A stretch of DNA of 64,000 nt from the NCBI RefSeq assembly GCF_000204055.1, contig NW_006768789.1:822332-886331 (forward strand). Reading direction: 5' to 3'. The translations under genes were made by a program, and so were the position numbers. The notes under the pieces are model-generated. The model saw nothing but the letters and a program-made list of their open reading frames with translations. It made no database searches and had not been told where the DNA came from. How positions within the stretch are numbered: the stretch's first letter is position 1; each line of letters starts with the position of its first letter. Below are positions 34,841-46,300 of this stretch, piece after piece. The stretch is from Melampsora larici-populina 98AG31. Its lineage: Eukaryota; Basidiomycota; Pucciniomycetes; Pucciniales; Melampsoraceae.

Positions 34841-35668
34841 ATGGATGATTATACCGCCCTCTTGACCACCATTGTACCCACCACAGCCGAAGTAAGGTCA
34901 CATCTTGCCTTTTTTCTCATGGCTCAATGCTAACCCTTGATACTCCGTACAGGCAACACGTGTGAGATTAGGGGAGGAAGGAGTTGGTTGGTTCTCAACC
35001 CCAACCAGTCTCACCTTGAAAGATGATGAAGGTGGTCACCACATTGAACCACTGACAGCTCTTGGATATGTTCTCCCACGGCACAGGCTCAAGCAATGTA
35101 GAACCTATCAACTCATTGGGCCTCTTGGGATTGACTCCAAAACTGAAGAAGCCTTCATCAAACATACTCTTGACACACGCATTGAGGTTGGAACCCACTG
35201 TCCTGATCTGGAAGCTCTTGCTGGGAGATCCATGCTTAGTGGCCTTGGTAAGGTGCTCAATGTTACCTTTGACAACGTGGCCATTCCAAGGGTTTGGAAT
35301 TTGACTGTCACTGCACAGCACCATTGCTATGACCCTGTTGTAAGTCCATGGTCTTTGTTATTTCTTGAAAGTGACAAGATATTGACTCCCGGCACCCAGA
35401 ACAACCACCTAGTTGCATTTGACGTCACATATCGCTTTCTTCATCTCAGTCCACGTCCAGCTGATTGGGGGAACATCTACGCAGGTACAACATGCTGGTT
35501 CAATGGCACAGTACAAGGGAGAGATCCCATCTCCAAAAATTTCATAGTTAGAGTACACTTTTTTTCTAACCAAAAACCTCGTGATGTAGGCAAACATAAC
35601 TGACTTTGTGACTTCCTTAACAGGTGCGCAACTACTCTTTCTTAGGCCGCATCCGCGAGCTTCCCTGA
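34841..35668 (+). CDS. Unnamed family A member 1 (possible OB-fold-like protein)
   Basis: Four exons in phase: 34841-34891, 34953-35339, 35400-35546 and 35624-35668, about 209 residues. Start MDDYTALLTTIVPTTAE. Function unknown. It is homologous by eye to the gene at 48183-49304: both have a beta-rich block ending in a YDP motif (HHCYDPV here, HSDYDPA there) with an intron at exactly the next base, then a second block (DVTYRFLHL...NGTVQGRD...FIVRNYSF here; ITEYRIRPL...SGHILGF...FVCNVNSI there). The alternating hydrophobic pattern is OB-fold-like, which is inference only. No signal peptide and no membrane segment. It lies in an accessory block next to transposon-associated genes, so it may be mobile cargo. 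Confidence 0.6.
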
Positions 35669-36194
35669 TGGGATGCAGTTACCCAAAGCAATTCTTGCCC
35701 GTGACTAATGAGTCAATTTCTTCAGATCACCGCATGTTGTTGAATTACTCTTTCCACTCATTCTTCAATTTACACTCATTTGACCCCCCACATTCACTTG
35801 AATAACTGCAATTGTTCTCAATTAACAATTGAGCTTGACACGATTGTGTTATTGTTACATTAAACTTCAACAAGACTTCTCAAAAATCGTATTTCCAACT
35901 CAAGGGGAGGGTTTCAATCAACCCCTCACCCACCATAAGAGACCGATAAAAAGAATTTATCAAGAGGTTTGAATACTAATCATTAATGATTGGAGAATGA
36001 GTGGTTCCCCCACTCAACACAACAGATATCAATTTCTAGAAACCAAATTTTCTTGGCTGTTACCTTAGCGTAACATGTTTTCAAAAGGTTGAATTGGAGA
36101 AAAAATTAAAGCATAAAAAAAACAAAGTAAAACCTTCAATATTTGTGATGTTTAAGCGTTTGATTTTTAAAAATGTATTCTCATGTATTCCAAC
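35669..36194. other. Intergenic, AT-rich
   Basis: Between the family A gene and the 3' end of the CxC5-like gene. No gene supported, though the CxC5-like gene could have a further short exon here because a GTAGGT-type donor overlaps its stop. Confidence 0.35.
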
Positions 36195-38460
36195 CTACAG
36201 GGCCCCTTCTCCAAGGAACTCCATTCCTGGGCGTTTGTCCAGTTTCTTTGTCAGCCAAGCATTCCTGAAATATAACATCTCTTCCAAAAACAAGTTGTAT
36301 ACAAGTGGGTGCATATTTCTACACATTGACGCAAATCCCCCATACCAAATATTACTAAGTTCTCCTGCTGAAGCGTTAAAGATCCAACTTCCGTCTTCTT
36401 GGATATCAGGAAAGAGACTTGGGTCAGTGAATAATCGGCAGAATTCATCGCTTTCTGCATGGGAGCGATGGTGGAATGGATCCACGGGTATGACAGTTCC
36501 AAGGAAGCGAGTACGATCCGTATTACCAGTGTATATATGTTCGGTCAACCGGCATGCATTGTCATAAAAAACCACCTCTGGAATACCTCGTGGGAAGGAC
36601 TCTTCCAGAAAGTCCTGTTTGATTGACATCCAGATGTGACACAGATCAGACACAGAATCAGGAAGCATTTTAACCATACCAACTCACCTTGACTGCACTG
36701 ACGGACTCCGCATTATAAAAGGTTTTCCGTGCCAATATAATTCCACAACATGCTACAATCAACTGATCATTGTGTGTACGAGATCGAGATAGCAAGTATT
36801 TGCCAGCCGCCTGCGACTCGCCGCCGTCCCGCGCACCCTTGTGTGCTCTCTGCGACTCATCAGCATGCTGCAAGCTTTCAAGATCTTCAATCTGTCCGGT
36901 CTCAGAATTCATATGCACCGTAGGATCAATATTGAGATTAGAGCCCGGACGATTAAGAATAGAGGTTAGAGAGAAATTCCCTTGGACACGCTGATTAAAT
37001 TTGGCCCATGCCTCAATGTGGGCTATGTTGTCGCAAGTCTGGCTATCTTTACACGCTGGCTTAGGGCAGGGTTGTGCTTGACAGCGCCCACCCAGGATTG
37101 GAAAGTGGTCGGTGCAATACCGATCGTTGATGTTTGCCAGCTTCTTTGTGCAAGGGCCTTCAGGTGGGGGCTGTCCAAGAGATCAAGAGATTTCCTGCAG
37201 TTGCTGAGATGAGGCGCTGCAGCGCCAGTGCCCAATTGTCAGACCGTCGGTGACAACTGCACGGATAGCTGTGCCGATGTATTAAATCCCGGTGTCAGCA
37301 GTTGCAAGCGGGAAGCGTTCAATTGGGTGACATACATTTGTAGATCACTTCACCGGTATCTGGATCCACACCACCAGGTGTCAAGCGGACACAGCTGGAG
37401 CAATAATGGTCCCGGTATCGAGATCCTTCAATATCCAATTGATTGAGGTGCAATTCGATTTCCGAGTCGAAACGGATTGAATCGGTGCCACTGGAGGTTA
37501 CTGCGAGAAAAGACCCTCTTCGATCTGCGTGATTGATCAATGAGTGAAGTATAAGCCCATCGCGACACACTTCTTCTGAGAGAGACGGAGTGAAGCCCTG
37601 CCGGGGGGTGAATGTGGCAACATCGGAGTCATCTACAAAGATCTGGTTAAACCAGTTAACCAGATTGAAATGTGATACACTAAATGAGGAGCGAATATAA
37701 TGTCAGTGTTAGACTGGTTATACGGAGAAAGGATCACAGAATCATGAATCACTCACTGTGCTAACATTTGAATGATCCGGAACATGTAGGCCAAGCGGCA
37801 AGTCATATAGTAATGGCAGTGTACGTGAAGATAATCCTGGTCGCGTCCCATTTTGTTTGTATAATAATGTCGCAAACCATCTCGAGTATAAAAACTAGGT
37901 CTGTAGAAGGTGCCACAGAGTTGGTCTGCCGTCCAAACCACAGTAACTTCAGTAAGTGACGTTGGGATTTGGATAGAATTTGGAAACTCACTGGAACAGC
38001 ATAGAATGACGGTCTCAATCGTGTGGACGCCATCAACGTCGTACAGGTAACCGTTGAGGCGCGAGTGAACATGTAAGTTGTGTGAGTGGCCATTTGAGCA
38101 GCAAACAAGACACTGGGAAAAGGGTGCGCGTAAAAAGCGTTCGGGAAGCTTGGTTGTAAGATCCTCCTGCATGCCAAACTTGCGGACAGTAGCAGATGGG
38201 TTGATTCGACACGAGGGTAAGATCGCAAACATGATTCGCCATAGTTCAGAATATAAGTCATGGGGGTATCCAGGCGATAGCGCTGTTGCAAGGAACGGTA
38301 TGAGGGTGAACCGAGTTGATGTCAGACGTAGAGATTCGCCGGCGATGTGTAGGGCTTCAGCGGCCAGGGTGGCGAACCGCACAAAGTCGGCGACGTTGAG
38401 TGTCGCAGAGAGCTGAGGTGATTGACTGTTGAGCTGTGCAACAAAATCACGTAAAAGCAT
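36195..38460 (-). pseudogene. CxC5-like cysteine-cluster protein associated with KDZ transposases, one nonsense codon
   Basis: Minus-strand exons: 38460 (or 38568)-37757, 37679-37336, 37268-36688 and 36614-36195. Landmarks match the basidiomycete CxC5/CxC6 KDZ-associated proteins in order: a helical N-terminus; QCLVCC with HNLHVHSRLNG; FYRPSFYTRDGL and LHVHCHYYMTCRLAYMF; HVSHFNLVNWFNQIF across a junction; CSSCVR; AVVTDGLTIGHWRCSA; RYCTDHF; CKDSQTCDN; SRSRTHNDQLIVACCGI; VVFYDNACRL; and DPFHHRSH...ASMCRNMHPL. A TGA at 37183-37185 interrupts the third exon where CGA (Arg) would fit; it is again preceded by T. Otherwise undamaged. Family naming rests on remembered motif order, no search was possible. 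KDZ transposases and TET/JBP genes co-expand in basidiomycetes, and a TET/JBP-type gene lies 4.5 kb away. Confidence 0.72.
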
Positions 38461-38711
38461 CTTTAAAATTGACCGAAGTGTGGGAGGGTAAGCAACAGTG
38501 TTAGTGTGGAAGGTCAAGGATGCATGAAGCAGTGATGGATTTTGGATGTAGGGCGTGTCACCTCCCACATGTCACCTGTGAGTATACCCTAGTTCCACAA
38601 TCAGGCCATGTGTTTAAGGCGGGCTTAAGGGGTTTGTCATTGGTTTTGTCAAACTGCTAGGATGATAGGTGAACAAGATTTTACATGCCTAATCCCCGGA
38701 GTAAACCCATG

Positions 38712-38874
38712 CATCATGGGTTTATGCAAGATTATCACGATTATCAGGGGTGTATCAGACCAATCCCCTGATTCTCCGGCCTACCGCTGAGAATTACCTC
38801 GGATCAAAACCTCGGGAAGCTTCTGTCTGAGGTTTTGCATCCGAGGATACCTCGGATTTTGTAATCCGAGGTAA
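38712..38874 (-). repeat. Right member of the inverted repeat pair (CCTCGG family)
   Basis: Reverse-complement relative of 27577-27720. The core 38794-38874 is itself a foldback with TTACCTCGGAT at one end and ATCCGAGGTAA at the other. Confidence 0.7.
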
Positions 38875-40089
38875 ATATGTTGGTGGTGTAGGCTGATGGT
38901 TCTCAGCATCATTGCCACCACAGTGCTGTTGCAGGCCTCTTAAGCCCCGCTGACAATGCTGCGCAGACGCATGTATGGTTGGACAACACTTTGGCAAGTA
39001 GCAGTTTTGGTATTTTTGGTGGTCAAAGTAGGCTGATCTTTATGATCCATAAGAGACAAATATGCATTATGTACATGTCCCTATGCCTAGGAATTGTAAT
39101 CATTGCCCCACCGCTGCAGAACTTGCATGATTACGTAAATCACTTGGAGGTGACTATACATGACCACTGGCACTGAGTCAGAGGGCTTTGATCCAAGAGG
39201 AGAGCTACATCTCAAAGGCCACAGCAGGGTTGATGGTAAATTTTGACCAGGTTTCAACTTCAGATCAAAACTTCTACCAGCAAGCTGGTCTTGTCACATG
39301 TCCCTCATTTTGCCCTTGGGCTTGTCCGACAGATCAGATGAAGTGGTGGGACCAAACTTAACAAAAGTTTGCAGTGGGACTTGGTCAAGTCAGAAAAGTT
39401 GTGAAGGGCAAACTTAGAATGTTGAGTCCATAACCCATGAACATGGAGAGGGTATGGTATTACTGGAGTATAGATGTTTGGTTTCCTGGGAAGTTTGGAA
39501 CCAATTGTTTTGAGTCTTGACCTCCAGTCCTCTGCACTGTTTCCACTCCATATCAATCCATATTTGATACCTACATAGATCATCAGTCTGGAGTCAGTAA
39601 TCAGCCATTCTCAATTGGTTTGCTTGGGTTGCACCAAATTTCTGGTTTGCTGGCCCATTTCTTCTGACCTTGAATGTCACCATCTGTTTGTTCCAGACCA
39701 AGAAGAGCCTGATCCATTCATATGCCTTCATATACCTTCATGTTCCCGCAAGTCACCATATTTGGAGATTGCATACATAGGCTACATGCCTCCATATCTG
39801 CATTCATTTATCCTTCCAATATTGGGTAGTTTGTCTGGAATGTACAAAACTAAGCCAGCACCTGGTGATTGGACCCCCAAAAAGACCATTCAAGAGACAC
39901 AAGCACTGTTCATCAGCTGATACATGTCCAGTTTGCAGAACAACAATGTGTGTCAAATGCATGTCACCTTTTTGTTCTTCATAAAACCATGCAAGAAGGA
40001 ACAACACATCAAAACATTTGGGGCAAATCAAATTATATTGGAAACTCTTCAAGACTACAATCCTAAAGCTCATTTCAACATCCAGTTGG
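38875..40089. other. Decayed, mostly CpG-poor sequence
   Basis: No family recognised in the short open frames. Composition matches the HPC2 duplicate that follows, so this is probably the same old duplicated or inserted segment. Confidence 0.4.
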
Positions 40090-42930
40090 ATGATATCAAT
40101 GGGGCTTGTAAACTTGATTGGGGTTCAGAGGAATCTGAAACTCATCAACATCAAGATAGCCTGCTCAACAACTCCAATGTGATTGCAAATACTAAAAATC
40201 CACCTGAAGACGCAAAAGGAGCCAACAAAACTGGTGATGACAAGAGTCTAACAGTTACAACTGATGATGATGATGAAGTTCTCTAAGAGTATAAGCTTTG
40301 TAAGATCATAATCAGTTCTCAGTCAGCTATGAGAGAACTCAAGTGAGATGAAAAAGCCAAGTACCTATGGGTACAAGAAACAATAGAATAGAATGAATGG
40401 AGAAAGAAAGCAAAATATCAAAAGATTCATTCTTTATATATTGTAAAGAAATCATGTAAACTCAGTACAAAGAAAATATATTAACAAAGGAAAAGAAACT
40501 ATGATGTCATATGATAATGAAAAGGATTGAAAGAGGAATTGAGTTACAATGATGAGATCATAAGAAGAGAATTAATAATTGTCTTTATAAACTCTACCAA
40601 AACAACAAGGGATCATTCCAACTGTTTGATTATCTCTGGAACTATCTTGGCTTCCATCTCCTATGTATGCTGCCTGATGTTCTCAGAGTACAAAGACATG
40701 GCATACTGACACCCTGAAGAAATTGCTTTCATTTGCAGTACAGTCAAGAGGAGTTTTGCTGTCATGGCCAAAGAATCTGGCTATGTACTTCCAGAAGATA
40801 TGGCTATCTAATCTGGAGCCTCCGCTGAACCTGAACCTGAATTGCCACTCACAATCACAGTCCAGGAAAACAGAGGACTGCCGCCTGTTAGTAAGATATT
40901 TTCTCTAATGCCAAACACATGTGTTGAGAGCCAGTTGTACAGAGCTACAAGACTCCTTCAATCTTAAACCATCATGTCATTCAAGAAAAGACGGAGGAGG
41001 AGAATATTGGAGAGAGACAATTCATTTGTAGATGAATCTGAAGCATTGATCATGAGCCAAAGTTTTACCATGCACCGGCCTGTGATGGGTTCTTCCAGGC
41101 AGAAGGATTGCTAGAGCTGAAATCTGACAAAACGTAAGTGAGCATCATCATACCTACTGGTGTCAGATGATTGAATTTTTGCCCTGTACAAAATCAATTG
41201 CAGAAATACTAGGAACCACAAGATAGCTAGCAAGGTAGTGCAGAAATTGAAGTAAGCTCCTCCCAGCACAATCTTGAGCCAATAATCTCCAAAACCAATG
41301 AGCAAATATCAGGTCAATCAACCCTCAAACCCAACACTAGCTCTACCTTCAGAATCACAGGATCTTCATGACAAGGGCTTCTCAAAGGCAGCTCATATAT
41401 CAACTTCAGAAAATTCCACAGCACTATCCCTTCCCCCCACACTGTCTACTTCAAAGAACTCCAAACATTGCACCTCCCACTTACCACCCATCAACCTTAT
41501 CATGCATTCTTCTCAGATGTTGGGAATTTAAACAAATCCTATTCATATTCTTGACAATGAAGAAGATTTCTCAGTGGCACTATTGACAGATGCCTTCCAA
41601 CCAATTTCACAGAATTGTGTCCCGGGGAGACCTGAAAAGACAGCAGTGTTGAAGAGAACAGTAACTTACAGCCCGTGTGCCATATCGAGCTGTTTACAAA
41701 GTCAATTTGGCCATGTGGGGAAGACAGACAGGCCTCTAGCCACTGAACTCAAGGCTGTGATCCATGGGCTGAAAGTTGAGGTAGATGCAGGTAAGACTAA
41801 TCATCTATGAATGTGAAGTTACTTTATTCACTTTGACTAACATCATGTGTGTTTTTTATTCACATTGGTTCTTCCATTCAATCCTATAGAACCTCTACCA
41901 CATCTCTTTACTCTCACATTAGAGGTAGCTCAATTGGTGTTGGATTTGAATGAATACAATGCCATATTGTTTTGTCACCTCACTCAAATCTTTCCTCACA
42001 AAACACTCACCATCAGAGTGTGTTTCAAACTTTTTTTGAATCCCATCACCTCTCCTAATAATCATTCATAACAAGATACCTGAAATGAAAATGCTTGATC
42101 TCTTAATTGGTAATGGTTTTACAGAAACTTGTCACACAAGAAATTTGCCCACAGAAAGAAAAATATATTGAAGATCAAATTGATCTAAGGATTGGTCGTC
42201 TTCAGGTTCTTGTTGACAAAGCCATGATGAATATCATGATAAATCATGAGAAGGCTTTGGCCAATTGGCAATTAGCTATGGATGAATTGGAACAGGAATC
42301 AAACTTACAAAAGACTGAGTCTTATGCTTCAACAGAACATTCTTTGATCAATAATATGTCCTCCAAAAGTGGACCTCAAATTGTGGATGGACAACATAGG
42401 TTTGAGGTGTAGTGCAGATCAATAATCAACTATCTAACAAACTTGATCCACCCATGTGGTATATTTCTGCCTTGATTTATTAGCTAAACCACCAACAAAG
42501 AGATTCAATTTTAGTACAACTAAGCAAGAGGTGTATTACAACATCCTCAAATTAGAAGATAAACTATGCAAAACAATCTGGGGAACTCAGTACATTTGAT
42601 TACCAAATTGAATTGATCTCCACTCTATCTCTGCCTCCCTCTTCCTCTCAAAAGTGCAAAAAATATAAATATTGATTCTTCTTCAATCAAGTTTTTATTC
42701 CTCTACCATCAAAGGGAACTTGTGGATGGAATTATAACATTCAAGGATTCAGATCATCAAAAACAATTGGGCCTAAAAGTTAAGTCTTGATATGCAAGAA
42801 TCTCAATCCCCCCATCAAAATTTTGGGGTTCAAGCCATCAAAGCAAGGTTGACAAGTAAAAACCCATTTCTCCCCAACAATTCTGAATGTTTAATTCTGT
42901 CAACTATGGCCAGAAGGGTGCGGCAAGTTC
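40090..42930 (+). pseudogene. Decayed duplicate of HPC2/ubinuclein
   Basis: Follows the exon order of the intact gene at 24090-27370: an acidic TDDDDE stretch (from about 40090), the LELPRLPTPT region (about 40620), AKESGY exon (40741), a damaged Hpc2-related domain (about 40985-41135), and the middle domain (LTLEVAQLVLDLNEY at about 41910; KLVTQEICPQ at 42125). Introns are retained, so it is a DNA-level duplicate. It carries many stops, shifts and a roughly 310-base insertion near 40285-40600. In one segment of the 42125-42340 exon nearly all of about a dozen parental CpGs have become TG or CA. Not expressed as a full protein. Confidence 0.85.
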
Positions 42931-43032
42931 TGAGTCCTTCTGGTGCAGAAGTGGCCCAAAGGCAATACAGGAGGATATATCCATTCAACTTGAATGTATC
43001 AAAAAAACTTTTTCCTCTCATATCAGCTTTAA

Positions 43033-43056
43033 CTAGGGCCCCGGCGGCTGCCGCCG
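43033..43056 (-). repeat. Helitron 3' hairpin and CTAG terminus
   Basis: On the minus strand the hairpin arms GGCGG and CCGCC precede GGGGCCCTAG and host T. Same layout as the terminus at 14980-15005. Confidence 0.8.
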
Positions 43057-43371
43057 CCCCCACAAACAAATGGCCCTGACCAATTCACAGTCAATAATCT
43101 CCGAACAGAAGCGTCGCAGGTCGTGACTCTTCAATTCCCACACCCGTGGAAGATACAATTTATCTCTATTACAACAAATATAAGTGCTTTTAACTACAAC
43201 AAACGCAACGTAACGCAACAACCACAAAGCCCACATCGAAAATGTGTCTTTTTAATCTTCGTCCATTGCATGTTGGTGTTGATACAGTCTACTGACTTCG
43301 GAAGCGACTATGTTATCAGTATCAGAGGTTCCGTTCGCTGATCCAAGTCCAACCATAATGTTGCTTAAGTC

Positions 43372-46300
43372 TCAAGATCTCGACAAAGCTACGTAAAGTT
43401 GCCCGTGGCTGAAGACTGGCGTCGGTAGTAGAATACCAACTTTTTCGAGACTCTGGCCTTGTGCCTTGTTGATGGTTAAGCAAAAAGCGTGAGCTATAGG
43501 AAATTGATACCGAGAGAATTTGAATGGAGCTGGATCTTTCCCATCATGGTTCAGCTTGATCTTAGGAATACCCACGACATCCCTGGTTCGTGGACCCGTA
43601 ATCACTTCACATTTCAAGACATGTGGTTTTACGTCCAATATTATCAAACATGTTCCGTTGCATAGTCCCTTGGCCACGTCAATGTTTCGTAGTAACATTA
43701 TCGGAATACCCTCCTTCAATTCAATGACGTGGTCTGGGAACCCATTTATGATTTGGGCATTCAAGACCTCCTCCGTCAAAGGTTCCGCCGCGTCGGGGTC
43801 CGCAGTGTCACTTGAAATTGAGGTCGTAGATAACCCGACAACGCTTCGCACCAACAATCTATTCACATCTTTCACTCCCTTATTTAATGGTGTTATTAAG
43901 CATCTTTCACTGTAATAAGTCTCTTTTCTTCCGTTCTCGACACCATATGGTTCCTCTATCATCTCCCGATATACCCACAGAATTGTTGCGTAATCTAACT
44001 CCCCTGGCGCAGAGATAAAGGTTTTTATTGAGGAAAGGTCAACCTGGTCATGATCTTGATCTTGAAGCTGCCCTGATCCCAGTCTCAATAACCAATCCGC
44101 GAACTCGGCATTTTGAGTGTCGCCCACGGCGTCTTTTTGGAGTCGAAGATTTGCAGTTAAAGCGCGTTCTTCAATGTAACCCCAAAGAAATGAGCGTAAG
44201 AGACATGATTTGACCTGGCTATGAAGGTCCCCACCTGGAACAACCGGAAGAATTTGTCGGAAGTCACCTGAGAAAATGATTGATAGACCTCCAAAAGGTC
44301 TGTCATCTTTTCGAAGGCTTCTCAGTGTCCGATCTACCGCCTCAATGTCCACCTTTTTTTGCATTGAAATTTCGTCCCACACGACTATTTTTGCCTGAAT
44401 CACCTGGTGGCTCAAGAAATCCCCGCCTGAAAGATCACAAGTCAATGTTGAATGAGCGTCAATGGGTATTTTGAAGGCCGAGTGAGCTGTCCGACCATGC
44501 AGGAGGAGTTGCGCAGCAACCCCTGATGACGCCACCGCAATAAAGGGAAGTTCAAGACTCCAGAAGTAATGCAGTATAGTATTCAACAAAAAAGTTTTCC
44601 CGCTGCCCCCTGGTCCATCCACAAAAATTAATGTTTGCTTCCCATCATCCTTGTCCAATTTTACGTCGGAAAAAATTGCACGTTGCTCATCGTTCAACAT
44701 TGGTATTTGCCGCATGATAATCTCTTCACTTTGTTTTCTTGCATCATCTTGACTTGTAATGGCTGAGTTGGCCACCGCGTGTGAAGCCATTGCAATGTCT
44801 AGGTCGAAGTCAGGCAAGCAAACCATGTCTGCGTCTTTGCCCATTTCCGCTATGTCATGGCTCATCAGAAACAAACCATAGTTCTTGACCTGCTCTTGCG
44901 ATGGCAGATGGCCTGCGCCTTGATCCAATAGCCTTGGGATATCGTCGCACATTTCTTCCCAATGATTTTCCCAAAGCGCACATGGGTCTGATGGCGGTGT
45001 ATGACACAGTAGTATGGCAAATAAATATTGCATTTGTTTCCCAGAAGCCCAGACCGCAGCTTCCTCTAAACAGGCATTATACGCCTTGTCCGACTCTAGG
45101 AGCCCTAGAGCATCAGCAGCTTCTCTGAAAGTTGCGTACTCTACACCCCCGACCGTTTGTAGATCCCGGAATGAAGTTGGTCCTTTGATCTTTGTCAATA
45201 AAAGTCTCAAATAGAATTTATCCCCGTGTTGAGCACTTGCGTAGTTGATCCTACCAATGCACGGAATTGTGTTATCTCTCATTTTGAACCGCTTGTCTGT
45301 CCAAGTGAAGTATTCAGCTATGTCGGAATAATAGCAATCTTTTGCCCGAACACCACCTTGCCCTTCTGCGTCTTCCTTACACAGGCGAAAAAAATTGATC
45401 AGAGTTGTGTTGCATGCCGAAGCGGCATCGGCAATTTGCTGTCGGGTACCATCCGGTGCAAAATAGACTTGATGCTGGTTCTCCAAATGCAAGTCCAAAT
45501 TTTGAACTGGTGGCCAATTCACGGCAATTGGAAATTTGTAAAGACGCCAGGCAGCTATGGAGTCTGTATGTATCAGCAAAAATACTTCATCTTATCTATG
45601 AAATAAACTCACCCTCCGAAGCTCCGACATATCTATTTTCAACATAGTATTTAGGCTCATTTCTTTTCTTGCTCCTTTCTTCAAGTTTGATGTTTGCCAT
45701 GTCACTACTCTTGGTGATGTACTTATATAGATATTTGATTGCTCTCGATCCCGCGGTGAACTCCACATTCATATGACATTCAAACTTCATGAGAAGGAAT
45801 GGGTTATACGGGACCACATATTGATTTGTGAATATTTTCCCCCCTTTGTCAAAGGTGATGCCGGAGTTTCTTCTTCGGTAAACTGGATACGGCCCGTCAT
45901 TCATTAAAGTTTTCTCATTGTAGGGCTTTGGATATCCAGCCTTGCAAACACCGTTTCTTAAGCACCCCTTTCTTTCGCATGGACCATGAAGCATATACTT
46001 TGTGACCAACTCGAACAACCTCGGTTCTGATCTTGGATCTGGTAATTCTGCACTAACTAAATTATCGACATCGTCCGGCAATTTAGGCCTATCTGACGGA
46101 GCCAAAATGAATATAGCGTGAATGTGAGGCAGCCCCCGCTTCTGGAACTCAATCCTATAAGAATATGCAATGACCTTGCCCAAAACACCCACTTTAGCTA
46201 CGTCGTGGATCATCTCGTCTATCTTCATCTTAAAGACTCTAGCGACTATCTCAGGCCTATCAATCGCCGTTTCGTCCCCAATCAGACAGTTCTGTATTTC

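Larger units (their letters stand above)
27540..38980. mobile_element. Putative large cassette bounded by inverted repeats (hypothesis)
   Basis: The related sequences at 27577-27720 and 38712-38874 lie in inverted orientation and enclose four accessory genes: a zinc-finger gene, a TET/JBP-type gene, an unnamed family member and a CxC5-like KDZ-associated gene. In basidiomycetes TET/JBP and KDZ-type genes are known to travel together. No target-site duplication was found and the outer ends were not fixed, so two independent insertions of one small element remain possible. Confidence 0.3.

Noticed and set aside
43520..43915. Plus-strand ORF of 131 codons
   Set aside because: Antisense shadow of the Helitron helicase domain.
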